From Platynereis dumerilii (Eukaryota > Annelida > Polychaeta > Phyllodocida > Nereididae): a stretch of 64,000 nt of DNA. Below are positions 53,401 through 55,608 of the stretch, piece after piece (position 1 is the first letter of the stretch; the number at the start of each line of letters is the position of its first letter). The translations under genes and the position numbers were made by a program. A model generated the notes under the pieces. The model was given only the letters and a program-made list of their open reading frames with translations. It was not told the origin of the DNA and searched no databases. Location of the stretch: assembly GCA_026936325.1 (NCBI GenBank), contig JAPTHN010000003.1, forward strand, positions 42,052,011-42,116,010. Reading direction: 5' to 3'.

Positions 53401-53435
53401 GTACCCGCACCATGACTTTGATGCTGCATTCCCCA
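341..53435 (-). CDS. KIF15: Kinesin-like protein KIF15 (kinesin-12), partial, 20 visible exons
   Basis: A plus-end-directed microtubule motor. In vertebrates KIF15 acts on spindle microtubules and backs up Eg5 in bipolar spindle assembly. Joining the exons 53261-53435, 52470-52546, 49944-49981, 49145-49245, 47166-47345, 44496-44597, 42619-42726, 41874-41999, 40997-41055, 40734-40797, 37643-37769, 31752-31882, 27043-27195, 21229-21327, 20421-20526, 18093-18229, 7037-7174, 6679-6840, 4010-4256 and 341-459 (listed 5' to 3') gives 816 in-frame codons, all at GT-AG sites. Visible residues 1-343 are a kinesin motor with VRVRPP, P-loop GQTGSGKT (85-92), SSRSH switch I and DLAGSER switch II. Residues 344-816 are coiled-coil stalk that follows human KIF15 in order, including the ITTP segment. 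I recognised it from memory of human KIF15 (1388 aa). The start codon and the last ~40% are not visible. KIF15 fits better than other N-kinesins because the stalk also matches. Confidence 0.95.
781..1010 (+). repeat. Fragment of an interspersed repeat shared with 54714-55390
   Basis: The stretch from TTTGTGACAAATAAGAGGAC through the TTGGCTAATTTGCCC and AGGTTACAG blocks to the TTCTCAGACATTGTCA block recurs in the same order at 54750-55370. It is an old copy with no coding capacity that I can see. Confidence 0.65.
1297..1490 (+). repeat. Degraded copy of the MITE at 38570-38757
   Basis: It starts TTAGGCCAGACATAATTGAT and later holds AACCTAAAGACTAACAAG. This resembles the TIR-bounded element whose ends read AGGCCACACATAATTGATTC at 38570. 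The match is partial. Confidence 0.4.
1491..2996. other. Intron sequence, nothing recognised
   Basis: AT-rich intron between exons 20 and 19. It has one 124-codon open frame (1651-2025, plus) with no recognisable domain, which I regard as chance. No repeat or RNA gene was recognised. Confidence 0.5.
3005..3204. mobile_element. 200-bp hAT-type MITE, copy 1
   Basis: The ends are TAGGGATGTACCGATCCAAT and GTGGTATCGGTACATCCCTA (inverted). It is flanked by the exact 8-bp duplication GGATATAC at 2997-3004 and 3205-3212. An 8-bp target duplication with TAGGG-type ends is the hAT signature. It is non-coding. A second 200-bp copy is at 35125-35324. Confidence 0.85.
3735..3970 (-). mobile_element. tRNA-derived SINE
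   Basis: On the minus strand the head (3968 down to about 3895) reads GGATGGTTAGCTCAGTGGTA and later GATTCGAATCC, the A and B boxes of a tRNA gene. The anticodon stem and acceptor stem do not pair properly, so this is not a functional tRNA. The body follows toward 3735, and its TTTATGTCCTGTATTTATGC segment has a degraded relative near 140-195. Confidence 0.65.
4010..4256 (-). CDS. KIF15: KIF15 exon 19: long coiled coil
   Basis: The longest visible exon (247 bp). Its 82 codons are rich in E, K, Q and L ([20 protein letters not shown] and on), typical of a continuous coiled coil. I chose the acceptor GCGCAG|GGA because it keeps phase 0 with exon 18. An AG 12 bp upstream would put the exon out of frame. 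A 2.09 kb insertion starts 34 bp upstream of the exon edge. Confidence 0.87.
4291..6380. mobile_element. 2.09 kb insertion with 10-bp direct repeats, carrying a satellite
   Basis: CTTGAGAATC occurs at 4281-4290 and 6381-6390, immediately outside the segment, as expected of a target duplication. The left edge (minus strand, about 4375 down to 4300) reads TTGCTCAGTGGTTTAGG and GGTTTTGAATCC, resembling tRNA A and B boxes. The right edge has a hairpin, AACCGAC-GTTAG-GTCGGTT (6355-6373). ACCGACCTAACG near the left edge is the inverse of CGTTAGGTCGGT at the right. The inside is mostly tandem repeats. The family is unknown to me. Confidence 0.65.
4445..6262 (+). repeat. 150-bp satellite array, about 12 units
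   Basis: The block ATCTTGGATTTCTCGACATG recurs about every 150 bp (near 4491, 4640, 4799, 4949, 5099, 5249, 5405, 5557, 5708, 5857, 6008, 6169). Each unit also has an inverted AAGATGGC...GCCATCTT core and a CAAATTTCATAACTGTAAG block. Long open frames across it are by-products of periodicity. Diverged units are at 36613-37185 and 48450-48905. Confidence 0.93.
6679..6840 (-). CDS. KIF15: KIF15 exon 18: ITTP segment and stalk
   Basis: 54 codons, visible residues 641-694. [20 protein letters not shown] leads to [17 protein letters not shown]. Human KIF15 has IITTPTKAYQLHSRPVPKLS and later FEAISEELRTVQ. This is strong support that the gene is KIF15 and not another N-kinesin. Acceptor TTTTTAG, donor CAG|GTGCGT. 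Confidence 0.92.
7037..7174 (-). CDS. KIF15: KIF15 exon 17: stalk coiled coil
   Basis: 46 codons ([20 protein letters not shown] and on to [12 protein letters not shown]). It aligns with human LLEATKACKRQEVSQLNKIH followed by AETLKI. It is separated from exon 16 by a 10.9 kb intron, the largest here. Acceptor TTTCAG, donor AAG|GTAATC. Confidence 0.88.
7348..8278. mobile_element. 931-bp TA-flanked element with GGTTAGTTGAT motifs
   Basis: The ends are GGGGAGAGGCAGGTTAGTT and its inverse AACTAACCTGCCTCTCCCC, each next to TA (7346-7347 and 8279-8280). Extra copies of GGTTAGTTGATAC lie inside both ends (near 7555, 7580 and 8235). It is non-coding. The ends resemble those of the element at 38826-40159. 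Confidence 0.75.
8355..8500 (-). mobile_element. Terminal part of a hAT-like element
   Basis: On the minus strand it reads CAGGGTTGCCACAAGTCAGT, then repeated AAAGTCAGG/AAAGTCAGGGAAC blocks. The CAGGGTTGCCAC start is typical of hAT termini. No opposite end or target duplication was found. Confidence 0.45.
8501..9291. other. Intron sequence with CRE-like palindromes
   Basis: No gene was recognised. GTGACGTCA occurs at about 8560 and 8622, the latter as TGTGACGTCACGTGA. There is a short C-run at 9198-9208. Confidence 0.4.
9292..9910 (-). mobile_element. Tyrosine-recombinase retroelement fossil (DIRS-like)
   Basis: Two open segments lie on the minus strand. The one at 9292-9510 resembles the C-terminal catalytic part of DIRS/Crypton-type tyrosine recombinases (a helical [12 protein letters not shown]-like start, the conserved S/T-R block, and [12 protein letters not shown] near the end). 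The one at 9647-9910 may belong to the same element. It is clearly a broken remnant with most of the element gone. The age is unknown but probably old. A Crypton is the main alternative. Confidence 0.55.
10935..13310 (+). mobile_element. LINE fragment: end of ORF2, split by a later insertion
   Basis: The region 10959-11336 encodes the part just after the reverse transcriptase ([36 protein letters not shown]), and 12780-13309 encodes the C-terminal tail with a CCHC-type knuckle ([19 protein letters not shown]) and a stop. This order is typical of non-LTR retrotransposon ORF2. The two parts are separated by the mariner-like element at 11337-12750. The element is 5'-truncated. I cannot assign the clade. 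Confidence 0.8.
11337..12750. mobile_element. Mariner-like non-autonomous element inside the LINE
   Basis: The ends are CGAGGGGTTTTCCATATGTT and, inverted, TTTTGGAAAACCCCTCG, each next to TA (11335-11336 and 12751-12752). The TIR continues inward as GTTCTGTCCAAC and CATAACTTTTGC. An extra inverted copy of this sequence lies at about 12286-12330, so the right part is duplicated. No transposase frame was seen. Confidence 0.8.
13382..16526. mobile_element. Tc1/mariner-like element, split by a palindromic element
   Basis: The ends are CACTACCCTTCAAAAGTTTG and its near-inverse CAAACTTTTGGAGGGTAGTG, next to TA at 13380-13381 and 16527-16528. Its own sequence is 13382-14069 and 16410-16526. The same sequence recurs at 34586-36225 and 23770-24148. 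It is non-coding. Confidence 0.8.
14070..16409. mobile_element. 2.34 kb giant palindromic element
   Basis: It starts GGGTCATTCCGTCTCATTTC and ends with the inverse (GAAATGAGGTGGAATGACCC). The arms pair along almost their whole length; for example, 14640-14880 and 15610-15850 are near-identical inverted copies. The centre (about 14985-15500) holds three copies of a ~170-bp block beginning at AGAGCC. Flanks CAGT (14066-14069) and CAAT (16410-16413) may be a 4-bp target duplication. No transposase was found. Confidence 0.82.
16527..17284. other. Intron sequence, nothing recognised
   Basis: AT-rich. No open frame, repeat pair or RNA gene was recognised apart from short T-runs. Confidence 0.5.
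17299..17470. repeat. (GATA)n microsatellite
   Basis: A near-perfect run of GATA from about 17383 to 17469, preceded by degenerate GATAGACAGATT units. Open frames across it (Ser-Ile-Tyr-Leu repeats) are artefacts. Confidence 0.97.
17979..18067. repeat. Cluster of TCCCGAATT palindromes
   Basis: The segments CTCCCGAATTTGGGA, GTTCCCGAATTTGGGAG, GTCCCGAATTCGGGAG, GCTCCCGAATTC and TTTCCCGAACT follow one another with short spacers. The cluster ends about 25 bp from the exon 16 donor. Confidence 0.85.
18093..18229 (-). CDS. KIF15: KIF15 exon 16: stalk with Ser/Thr/Pro linker
   Basis: 46 codons, visible residues 549-594. It contains [20 protein letters not shown], a low-complexity linker with TP/SP dipeptides that could be phosphorylated, then a coiled-coil start ([12 protein letters not shown]). 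Acceptor TTTTCAG, donor AAG|GTAATG. The intron just past the donor holds a cluster of short palindromes (17979-18067). Confidence 0.85.
18824..18977 (+). repeat. ~155-bp dispersed repeat, copy 1
   Basis: From GTGCATTCATTATAGAATAC to GTGTGAATTTCATACCTGA. It is almost identical to 21848-22002, in the same orientation and in another intron of the same gene. Confidence 0.9.
19419..19727. mobile_element. ~309-bp MITE with 35-bp inverted ends
   Basis: The left end reads ATTCACTATAGCGGGCCGTG then AAAATTACCATATTTGG. The right end is the inverse (CCAAATATGGTCATTTTCAC then GGCCCGCCAGAGTGAAT). It sits in a region of repeated GATTGCCATTG words (19360-19400 and 19735-19790). Confidence 0.75.
19728..20420. 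other. Intron sequence with GATTGCCATTG words and a hairpin
   Basis: ATAATCGTAATAAGCC (20121-20136) and its inverse (about 20159-20195) frame AGCTATGTAATAGCT, forming a possible hairpin. GTGACGTCA occurs at about 19874 and 20219. No gene was seen. Confidence 0.45.
20421..20526 (-). CDS. KIF15: KIF15 exon 15: stalk coiled coil
   Basis: 106 bp encoding [20 protein letters not shown] and [15 protein letters not shown] plus one base. It aligns with human RLRLLEPVKRAQEMDAQTIA and KLEKAFSEIS. Acceptor TTTCAG, donor GTATGT. Confidence 0.87.
20527..21228. other. Intron sequence, nothing recognised
   Basis: The 702-bp intron between exons 15 and 14. No repeat or reading frame was recognised. Confidence 0.5.
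21229..21327 (-). CDS. KIF15: KIF15 exon 14: stalk coiled coil
   Basis: 33 codons ([20 protein letters not shown] then [13 protein letters not shown]). It aligns with human LREQIEHHPRVAKYAMENHS. I end it at the GTTAGT donor because that joins in phase to LKRLK of the next exon, matching human LREENRRLRL. A GTGAGT donor 40 bp further downstream (CTTGACTTAG|GTGAGT) would break the frame with exon 15. About eight human residues have no counterpart between exons 13 and 14, so a micro-exon may be missing. Confidence 0.8.
21417..21520 (+). mobile_element. Terminal part of a hAT-like element
   Basis: CAGGGTTCCCACTGAAATTG followed by AAATTCAAGGACACATTCAA resembles the termini of hAT non-autonomous elements. 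No matching opposite end was found. Confidence 0.4.
21848..22002 (+). repeat. ~155-bp dispersed repeat, copy 2
   Basis: Near-identical to 18824-18977. Outside the shared block the flanks differ, so this is a transposed or duplicated unit, not a larger duplication. Confidence 0.9.
22003..22944. other. Intron sequence, nothing recognised
   Basis: Two overlapping open frames of 72 and 102 codons (22098-22506) have no recognisable domain. Probably unconstrained intron or worn-out repeat. Confidence 0.4.
22945..23163. mobile_element. Fragment of a Tc1/mariner-like element
   Basis: The right end AAACTTTCGCACCCCACTGTA is of the GGGTGC...CACTG type seen in Tc1-like elements. GGGTGCCCAAACTTTTGCAC at about 22952 repeats it. 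The left terminus was not found. Confidence 0.5.
23770..24148. mobile_element. Truncated copy of the Tc1-like element of 13382-16526
   Basis: It ends GTATTCAAACTTTTGGAGGG then TAGTG and TA (24149-24150). The internal blocks (TTTTTGAGTGATCGAAGTC, ACCAAAATGACCTAAAAT, CATTCAAAATCAAGTATTT) follow the first copy. The left end is lost. It has no inserted palindrome, so it shows the uninterrupted form of this part. Confidence 0.75.
24149..27042. other. Intron sequence, nothing recognised apart from a G-rich tract
   Basis: No coding exon was supported. The segment 25258-25312 is a TGTGGG/GGGTGTGGG tract that could form G-quadruplexes, and 26458-26470 is a C-run. Several 60-97-codon open frames lack any recognisable domain. 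Confidence 0.45.
27043..27195 (-). CDS. KIF15: KIF15 exon 13: stalk coiled coil
   Basis: 51 codons, visible residues 430-480, charged and helix-favouring ([20 protein letters not shown] and on to [17 protein letters not shown]). It aligns in order with the human LEDLTLKKEKFIQSNKMIVK region. Acceptor TTCCAG, donor ATT|GTAAGA. Confidence 0.88.
27546..27567 (-). repeat. tRNA-like B-box palindrome
   Basis: ACAAGAATCCGCGGATTCAA matches the left edge of the satellite-bearing insertion (ACAAGAATCCGAGGATTCAA at 4304-4323). On the minus strand it is preceded by GGCTTTGAATCC, a B-box-like word. Probably the end of a related short element. Confidence 0.5.
27780..28100. repeat. A/T-run low-complexity region
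   Basis: Alternating runs of A and T with the recurring word CTAGGAAAA/TTAGGAAAA and AAATCTTGGA. No gene. Confidence 0.7.
28454..28566. repeat. Inverted repeat with doubled GTGGGTCGAGGCC
   Basis: ACCAATATTGAGTCTTATTG (28455) is mirrored by CAATAAAACTCGATATTGGT near 28546-28565. Between them TCGAGGCCGTGGG occurs twice in tandem. Likely a small MITE. Confidence 0.6.
29318..29689. mobile_element. ~372-bp MITE
   Basis: The ends are ATGTGACCTGCTCCACCAAA and its inverse TTTGGTGGAGCAGGTCACAT. The inside is AT-rich with no real gene. No clear target duplication. Confidence 0.75.
29869..31517. mobile_element. 1.65 kb element with GTTAGGGTCGGGAC motifs
   Basis: The ends are GGCCTGGTGCAAAT and its inverse ATTTGCACCAGGCC, flanked by TTAT on both sides (29865-29868 and 31518-31521), a possible 4-bp duplication. 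AGGGTCGGGACA occurs at about 30411, 30740, 30760 and 30927. No transposase frame. The motif array could be binding sites for a transposase supplied elsewhere; this is inference. Confidence 0.65.
31752..31882 (-). CDS. KIF15: KIF15 exon 12: stalk, [16 protein letters not shown]
   Basis: 44 codons, visible residues 386-429. An acidic, Pro-rich linker ([20 protein letters not shown]) is followed by [17 protein letters not shown], which aligns with human YFQEAMLFFKKSEQEKK. Acceptor TTCCAG, donor GTATCC. Confidence 0.88.
32243..33265. mobile_element. 1.02 kb TA-flanked element (mariner-like ends)
   Basis: The ends are CACCAAG...TTATTAGGCAGC and its inverse GCTGCCTAATAACTTGGTG, next to TA at 32241-32242 and 33266-33267. 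A second inverted pair, GTTTTGGGTGTGCCAAGTTA (about 32337) and its inverse (about 33084-33106), lies further in. No transposase. Confidence 0.78.
33430..33560 (+). repeat. Dispersed repeat shared with 57284-57415
   Basis: ATGACAAAATAAACAAACAG through GAGTTATGACTGACGAAA to CCCCGTAGGCTATTACA matches 57284-57410 over its whole length. A shorter copy (about 50 bp) is at 57076-57126. Confidence 0.8.
34977..36147. mobile_element. 1.17 kb unidentified insertion in the Tc1-like copy
   Basis: This segment is absent from the other copies of the host element. It carries the 200-bp hAT-type MITE at 35125-35324. I could not find its own terminal repeats, and no gene was seen in it. Confidence 0.5.
35125..35324. 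mobile_element. 200-bp hAT-type MITE, copy 2
   Basis: The ends are TAGGGATGCACCGATCCAAT and GTGGTATCGGTGCATCCCTA. The flanks GCCTCAAG (35117-35124) and GCCTTAAG (35325-35332) differ at one base, consistent with an aged 8-bp duplication. It has the same length and family as 3005-3204. Confidence 0.85.
36613..37185. repeat. Diverged 150-bp satellite units, locus 2
   Basis: About four degenerate units with GCAGCCATCTTG, GGCAACTCAAGAATG-like and CAAATTTC-TAACTCTAAG words in the same order as the array at 4445-6262. Confidence 0.8.
37643..37769 (-). CDS. KIF15: KIF15 exon 11: neck and first coiled coil
   Basis: Encodes [20 protein letters not shown] then [26 protein letters not shown] continues the neck (human AVVNED), and the heptad-like [12 protein letters not shown] begins the stalk (human LQAEVKRLKEQL). 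Acceptor TTTCAG, donor GTTGGT, phase 1. Confidence 0.92.
38570..38757. mobile_element. ~188-bp MITE
   Basis: The ends AGGCCACACATAATTGATTC and its inverse GATCAATTACGTGTGGCCT extend inward through TTAGCTTC/GAAGCTAA. A run-rich A/T centre follows. A degraded relative is at 1297-1490. Confidence 0.7.
38826..40159. mobile_element. 1.33 kb TA-flanked element with GGGGTTAGTTGAA arrays
   Basis: The ends are GGGGAGACCGGGGCTAGTTG and its inverse CAACTAACCCCGGTCTCCCC, next to TA at 38824-38825 and 40160-40161. GGGGYTAGTTGAA recurs on the plus strand near 38834, 38853, 39191 and 39218 and inverted near 39918, 39944 and 40138. It is inserted in one unit of a tandem duplication, whose other unit (about 40481-40620) lacks it. 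No transposase. Confidence 0.78.
40160..40620 (+). repeat. Tandem duplication, ~170-bp unit
   Basis: CAAATTTCAGTCATGTGCTA and on to GGGATAGCCAGACTCC (40229-40304) recurs as 40535-40612. The left part of the first unit (CTCAATGACACATTAGATCG at 38791) recurs at 40478, so the first unit is split by the 38826-40159 element. Confidence 0.8.
40734..40797 (-). CDS. KIF15: KIF15 exon 10: end of motor, [17 protein letters not shown]
   Basis: 64 bp. It encodes [20 protein letters not shown] then K, the end of the motor core and start of the neck linker. Human KIF15 has [20 protein letters not shown]. Acceptor TTTGCAG, donor GTAATT. Confidence 0.93.
40997..41055 (-). CDS. KIF15: KIF15 exon 9: motor, DSLGGTAKT
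   Basis: 59 bp encoding [19 protein letters not shown] plus two bases of a Lys codon. It matches human DSLGGNAKTAIIANVHPG. Acceptor TTGCAG, donor GTGAGT. Confidence 0.92.
41680..41725 (+). repeat. Short repeat TTTACGCCCCATCAGCACC, copy 1
   Basis: GAGTTTGTCTTTACGCCCCA then TCAGCACCAGTGTGGGCTAT matches 44973-45021. Together the two resemble the GAGTGAGTGAGT...TTTTACGCC repeats described from molluscs, though this is not proof of origin. Confidence 0.6.
41874..41999 (-). CDS. KIF15: KIF15 exon 8: motor, [11 protein letters not shown] and SKLCFLLR
   Basis: 42 codons, visible residues 261-302. [20 protein letters not shown] forms the relay helix alpha-4 and [15 protein letters not shown] the alpha-5 region, the main microtubule-binding surface. 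In the usual kinesin motif SKLTxLL the Thr is Cys here. Confidence 0.95.
42619..42726 (-). CDS. KIF15: KIF15 exon 7: switch [13 protein letters not shown]
   Basis: 36 codons, visible residues 225-260. It carries [20 protein letters not shown] followed by LK. DLAGSER is the switch II motif that couples nucleotide state to microtubule binding. Acceptor TTCAG, donor AAG|GTGAGG. Confidence 0.94.
43288..44237. repeat. 18-bp minisatellite (CATTGGCAACATTACACC)n
   Basis: About 53 units of 17-18 bp with variants CATTTGCAAC, CGTATGGCAAC and CATTAGCAAC. It is flanked by direct repeats GCTGCAGGTGTTGTGGACGA at 43191 and 44238, each about 95 bp and extending through GCAATGACGTGGATTGATGA. Long open frames on both strands here are artefacts. 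Confidence 0.97.
44496..44597 (-). CDS. KIF15: KIF15 exon 6: switch [13 protein letters not shown]
   Basis: 34 codons, visible residues 191-224. It starts [20 protein letters not shown] and carries switch [16 protein letters not shown]. Human KIF15 has VLSGGWRNRRVASTSMNRES and then [14 protein letters not shown]. Donor AAA|GTAAGT. Confidence 0.95.
44960..45022 (+). repeat. Short repeat with (GTGA)n, copy 2
   Basis: GAGTGAGTGAGTGAGTTTGT followed by GTTTTACGCCCCATCAGCAC. See the copy at 41680-41725. Confidence 0.65.
45714..45768. repeat. 14-bp tandem repeat (CCATTTTGTAGTGG)n
   Basis: About four exact units. The word resembles the GGCCATTTTGTGG part of the 150-bp satellite. Confidence 0.9.
45770..46063 (-). 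mobile_element. Gag-like fragment of an LTR-type retroelement (fossil)
   Basis: An acidic/basic helical open segment ([20 protein letters not shown], then [11 protein letters not shown] and [17 protein letters not shown]) resembles the N-terminal gag-like region of LTR retroelements found in marine invertebrates. No pol or terminal repeats were recognised. It is a remnant, so age and family are uncertain. Confidence 0.4.
46064..47165. other. Intron sequence, nothing certain
   Basis: Pyrimidine-rich up to about 46480, with two similar blocks (GTTCGAAAAATGTC...AAACCTCGATT at 46075 and GTTCAAAAATTGTC...AAACCTCGATT at 46306), which suggests an internal duplication. Possibly the remainder of the gag-bearing fossil. 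Confidence 0.4.
47166..47345 (-). CDS. KIF15: KIF15 exon 5: motor, [14 protein letters not shown]
   Basis: 180 bp, 60 codons, visible residues 131-190. It contains the kinesin signature [14 protein letters not shown] and the KIF15-like [12 protein letters not shown] segment (human EHIKKGVFVVGA), ending in ASQAYE. Acceptor TTTGCAG, donor GTGAGA. Confidence 0.95.
47346..48449. other. Intron sequence, nothing recognised
   Basis: AT-rich. CAAGCGCTTTCAACGCTCG at about 47661 echoes CAAGCGGTTTCAACGCTCG at 45651, a short dispersed word. No gene was supported. Confidence 0.4.
48450..48905. repeat. Diverged 150-bp satellite units, locus 3
   Basis: About three units with ATCTTGGATTTCTCGACATG (48673), GGGCAGTTCAAGAATG and CAAATTTCATAACTCTAAG words. 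Same family as 4445-6262. Confidence 0.85.
49145..49245 (-). CDS. KIF15: KIF15 exon 4: motor, [11 protein letters not shown]
   Basis: Encodes [20 protein letters not shown] and [14 protein letters not shown]. The block [12 protein letters not shown] is nearly identical to human KIF15 [12 protein letters not shown]. Donor CTT|GTGAGT, phase 0. Confidence 0.93.
49444..49783. repeat. 340-bp near-perfect palindrome
   Basis: The arms of about 160 bp start CCAGGGGCTTGGTGAGCAAG and end with the inverse CTTGCTCACCAAGCCCCTGG. The loop near 49605 is only about 20 bp. The sequence could extrude as a cruciform. Probably a foldback MITE. No target duplication was found. Confidence 0.88.
49944..49981 (-). 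CDS. KIF15: KIF15 exon 3: P-loop micro-exon
   Basis: A 38-bp exon encoding [13 protein letters not shown] plus one base. It carries the Walker A nucleotide-binding loop GQTGSGKT. The first T completes the Tyr codon begun in exon 2, and the last G opens the Gly codon finished in exon 4. Acceptor TTTCAG, donor GTATGT. Confidence 0.92.
50265..51266. mobile_element. ~1.0 kb mariner-like palindromic element
   Basis: The left end CGAGAGGTGGCCCAAAAGTT follows TA (50263-50264). The right end is the inverse (AATTGGTCAGAACTTTGGGA). The inverted match extends through CAATTTTTTTGGCAGA and beyond. A second inverted pair is GTGCACCCAGCGCAGCTCAA (50441) and its inverse (51080). No transposase. Confidence 0.75.
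51671..52089. mobile_element. 419-bp hAT-type MITE
   Basis: The ends are AAGGGCTATCACGATTA and the inverse of TAGGGCTCTCACGATTA. It is flanked by the exact 8-bp duplication ATAATACA (51663-51670 and 52090-52097). ATCGATTAATCG words recur near both ends. Confidence 0.85.
52470..52546 (-). CDS. KIF15: KIF15 exon 2: motor, GYNGTIFAY
   Basis: Encodes [20 protein letters not shown] followed by GTIFA and two bases of the next Tyr, the segment just before the P-loop. Human KIF15 has ESVFATVAKSIVESCMSGYN here. The donor is GTAAGT. No open frame with its own ATG covers this exon, so it is found only by homology and splice sites. Confidence 0.9.
53261..53435 (-). CDS. KIF15: KIF15 exon 1 (first visible): motor start
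   Basis: Visible residues 1-58. It holds the first motor strand ([11 protein letters not shown]) and the FTFDEVAD segment that precedes helix alpha-1, matching human IKVFVRIRPP and FTFDHVAD. The acceptor is TTTCAG|T and the donor CAG|GTATGT. One base of a split codon comes from an upstream exon that I could not find. The longest open frame starts at an internal ATG in VMVRV; that is not the likely start, because the reading frame continues upstream to the splice acceptor. Confidence 0.92.
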
Positions 53436-53686
53436 CTGAAATCAAATTATTATTGCATCAAACGTACATCTCACTGTTGGGTAACAAACATTGAAGTGAC
53501 AACAACATCAGTCACATGAGCTACTTCACAACACTGAAGAAAGCCATGAGATATCATGGATATGGGTGAAACCTTTGGTAAGCTAAAATATCAGACTCTG
53601 AGAGACTATTTTTCTTCTTTGAATTAATCCACAGACCTCCGACTGGAGTATAATGTGGATGGGAGGGGGGGGGGGGTATGTGCTAG

Positions 53687-54655
53687 CAGGGTTGCTGGAT
53701 TTAAATCATTCGATTTAAATCATGGATTTAAATCATGATTTTAATTACTCAATAATAATCATGATTTAAATCAATGTTGTAATAAAAAGGCTTAAAAAAG
53801 CACAATTAAAGCTGGCAGTGAGATATTACAGCTTGCAACTTACCATAAATACCATATCATAAATATGTCCAATGGCATATCACACAGTCCCCTTGTGTAT
53901 ATAAGATATAATTTTAGATATATGATAATATTTTTCTGATAAATATATCCAAGTAGAATGACTACATACATGTAAATAAAGATTTTAACAATTTTATTTC
54001 AATCATGGCATTCTCATTATTCTCAAAACAACTTCATTGCTGCAATGAAAAACAAAGCCATGTTCTGCAAATGCAGCACTGTCCCCAAAGCGCCTACAGC
54101 AACTGCTAAACTGATATCAAATACACTACATCAAATACACTATATGTGAAACAATCGACAGGCATTGTGAGACTGAGTGCTGAGACTGGTGATTTAACGT
54201 AGCAGTTCAGTTCATTGCAGAGCAGGGAAAAGGATGACTGTTTTGACATCCCTTTTCATCTTTTAGAAGGTGTAATTCTATTACAAGTAAGCTGCATAGT
54301 TGTGATTGATGTTCAGTGAAAACGACTTTCATTAACACATCCGTATCAAAATGTGGAACTGCTGCCGTAGCTTACATTATGATTATTATATATTTTATAC
54401 CTGCCTTGATTTCATAATTTTGAATTATAATTTCTCTAATTTAAACAAAATTACTACATATATGCCTTATTGACATCCATATATGTGTTATTATTCATAA
54501 TATGTCAATGCATAAAAATTAATAACAGTTGGTGAAATTGATCCGGAAAATGAACTTTTTCCATTAATGATTTAAATCCGATTTAAATAAAAAAAATCGA
54601 TTAAAATCAAATAAATCAGATTTTTTTATAAAAATCAATAAAAATCGCAACCCTG
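53687..54655. mobile_element. 969-bp hAT-type non-autonomous element
   Basis: The ends are CAGGGTTGCTGGATTTAAAT and the inverse of CAGGGTTGCGATTTTTATTG. It is flanked by the exact 8-bp duplication TGTGCTAG (53679-53686 and 54656-54663). GATTTAAATCATG words recur near both ends. No transposase. Confidence 0.88.
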
Positions 54656-54713
54656 TGTGCTAGTGAGGAAATTGTCTATAGAGATGGTAGGCCTATAAAA
54701 CTGTTACATAGGG

Positions 54714-55390
54714 TAAGGTGGGGAAATCTGGCCCCCTTTTTTGACAAATAAAAGGACCTAAGATGATATCAGTTGATTTTTGGCCAATTTGCCCCGGTAT
54801 TCTACTTCTATCTTCTACTGGACTAGGGTCTTCGACATAGATGTCCAGGGTGCATGGTCACGTGATTAGGTGTCGGTTAAAAACTTGTTAGTATTGTCCA
54901 ATTCTTTTTTTAATTTTCTGATGCTTAAAAACAGGGCATGTTTAGAATAGGACTGCTATAGTATCCCTGTTGTCCATTTTGGCGATGGGGGATACTAGTC
55001 TTGATGTTGGCAGTCTCTTTTCAGCCGTCTTCAGTGTTCCTTTTTCGAAGTGCTGGTTCAACGAACTTCTGAATGCGTCGACTGTTGGTCTTAGTACAGT
55101 CACGTGGGGCAGGGCATTCCAGCTTCTGATTGTTCTCGGCCAAAAACTATCACCGCAGATATTTGTCTTCACCGGGATTGGTGCCAACTGCATGGGATGT
55201 CTTCTTGGAGATGGTATTTCAAGGTTACAGCAATTTTTTTGTAAGAAAACAGCGGAAAACACAATAAACCACTAATTATGCTATATTTGAATTATTTCTG
55301 TAGCCTAGCTTCTCAGTAATAACTTCCACTGCCAGTAATGCATTAACCTGAGGAACTACAAGCAGACATTGTCAGAATAAAGTGCACACA
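54714..55390 (+). repeat. Interspersed repeat starting GGGTAAGGTGGGGAAATC, with inserted LINE piece
   Basis: The blocks TTGACAAATAAAAGGACCTA, TTGGCCAATTTGCCC, AAGGTTACAG and AGACATTGTCA match 781-1010 in order. The LINE piece at 54802-55212 interrupts it between the second and third blocks. Confidence 0.65.
54802..55212 (-). mobile_element. 5'-truncated LINE insertion (ORF2 tail)
   Basis: On the minus strand it encodes a typical LINE ORF2 end (DSFWPRTIRSWNALPHV) and a stop near 54942, then about 140 bp of 3' tail. It is flanked by GGTATT at 54796-54801 and 55213-55218, a short target duplication. The 781-1010 copy shows the target without this insert. Confidence 0.75.
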
Positions 55391-55608
55391 ATTTTGTGGC
55401 CATTTGTTGTCTGTTGATGTGTTTGTTTGGCTCTACCTATGTGACGCATGGCAGAAAGCTGTTAAGTTGCTGTGAATTTCGACAACCAAAACAATGTCAA
55501 ATTTGTGTTGCATGCAGTTTCTTTTATTCATGAAAGGTGAAAAGCTCAAATTGTATTATATGGCCATACTTCATTGAACATGTTGAATTGATATTTTATA
55601 TGGTAAGT
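55224..55608. other. Old repeat remainder, no gene
   Basis: The first part belongs to the 54714 repeat. Beyond about 55390 nothing is recognised before the LINE remnant. Confidence 0.4.
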
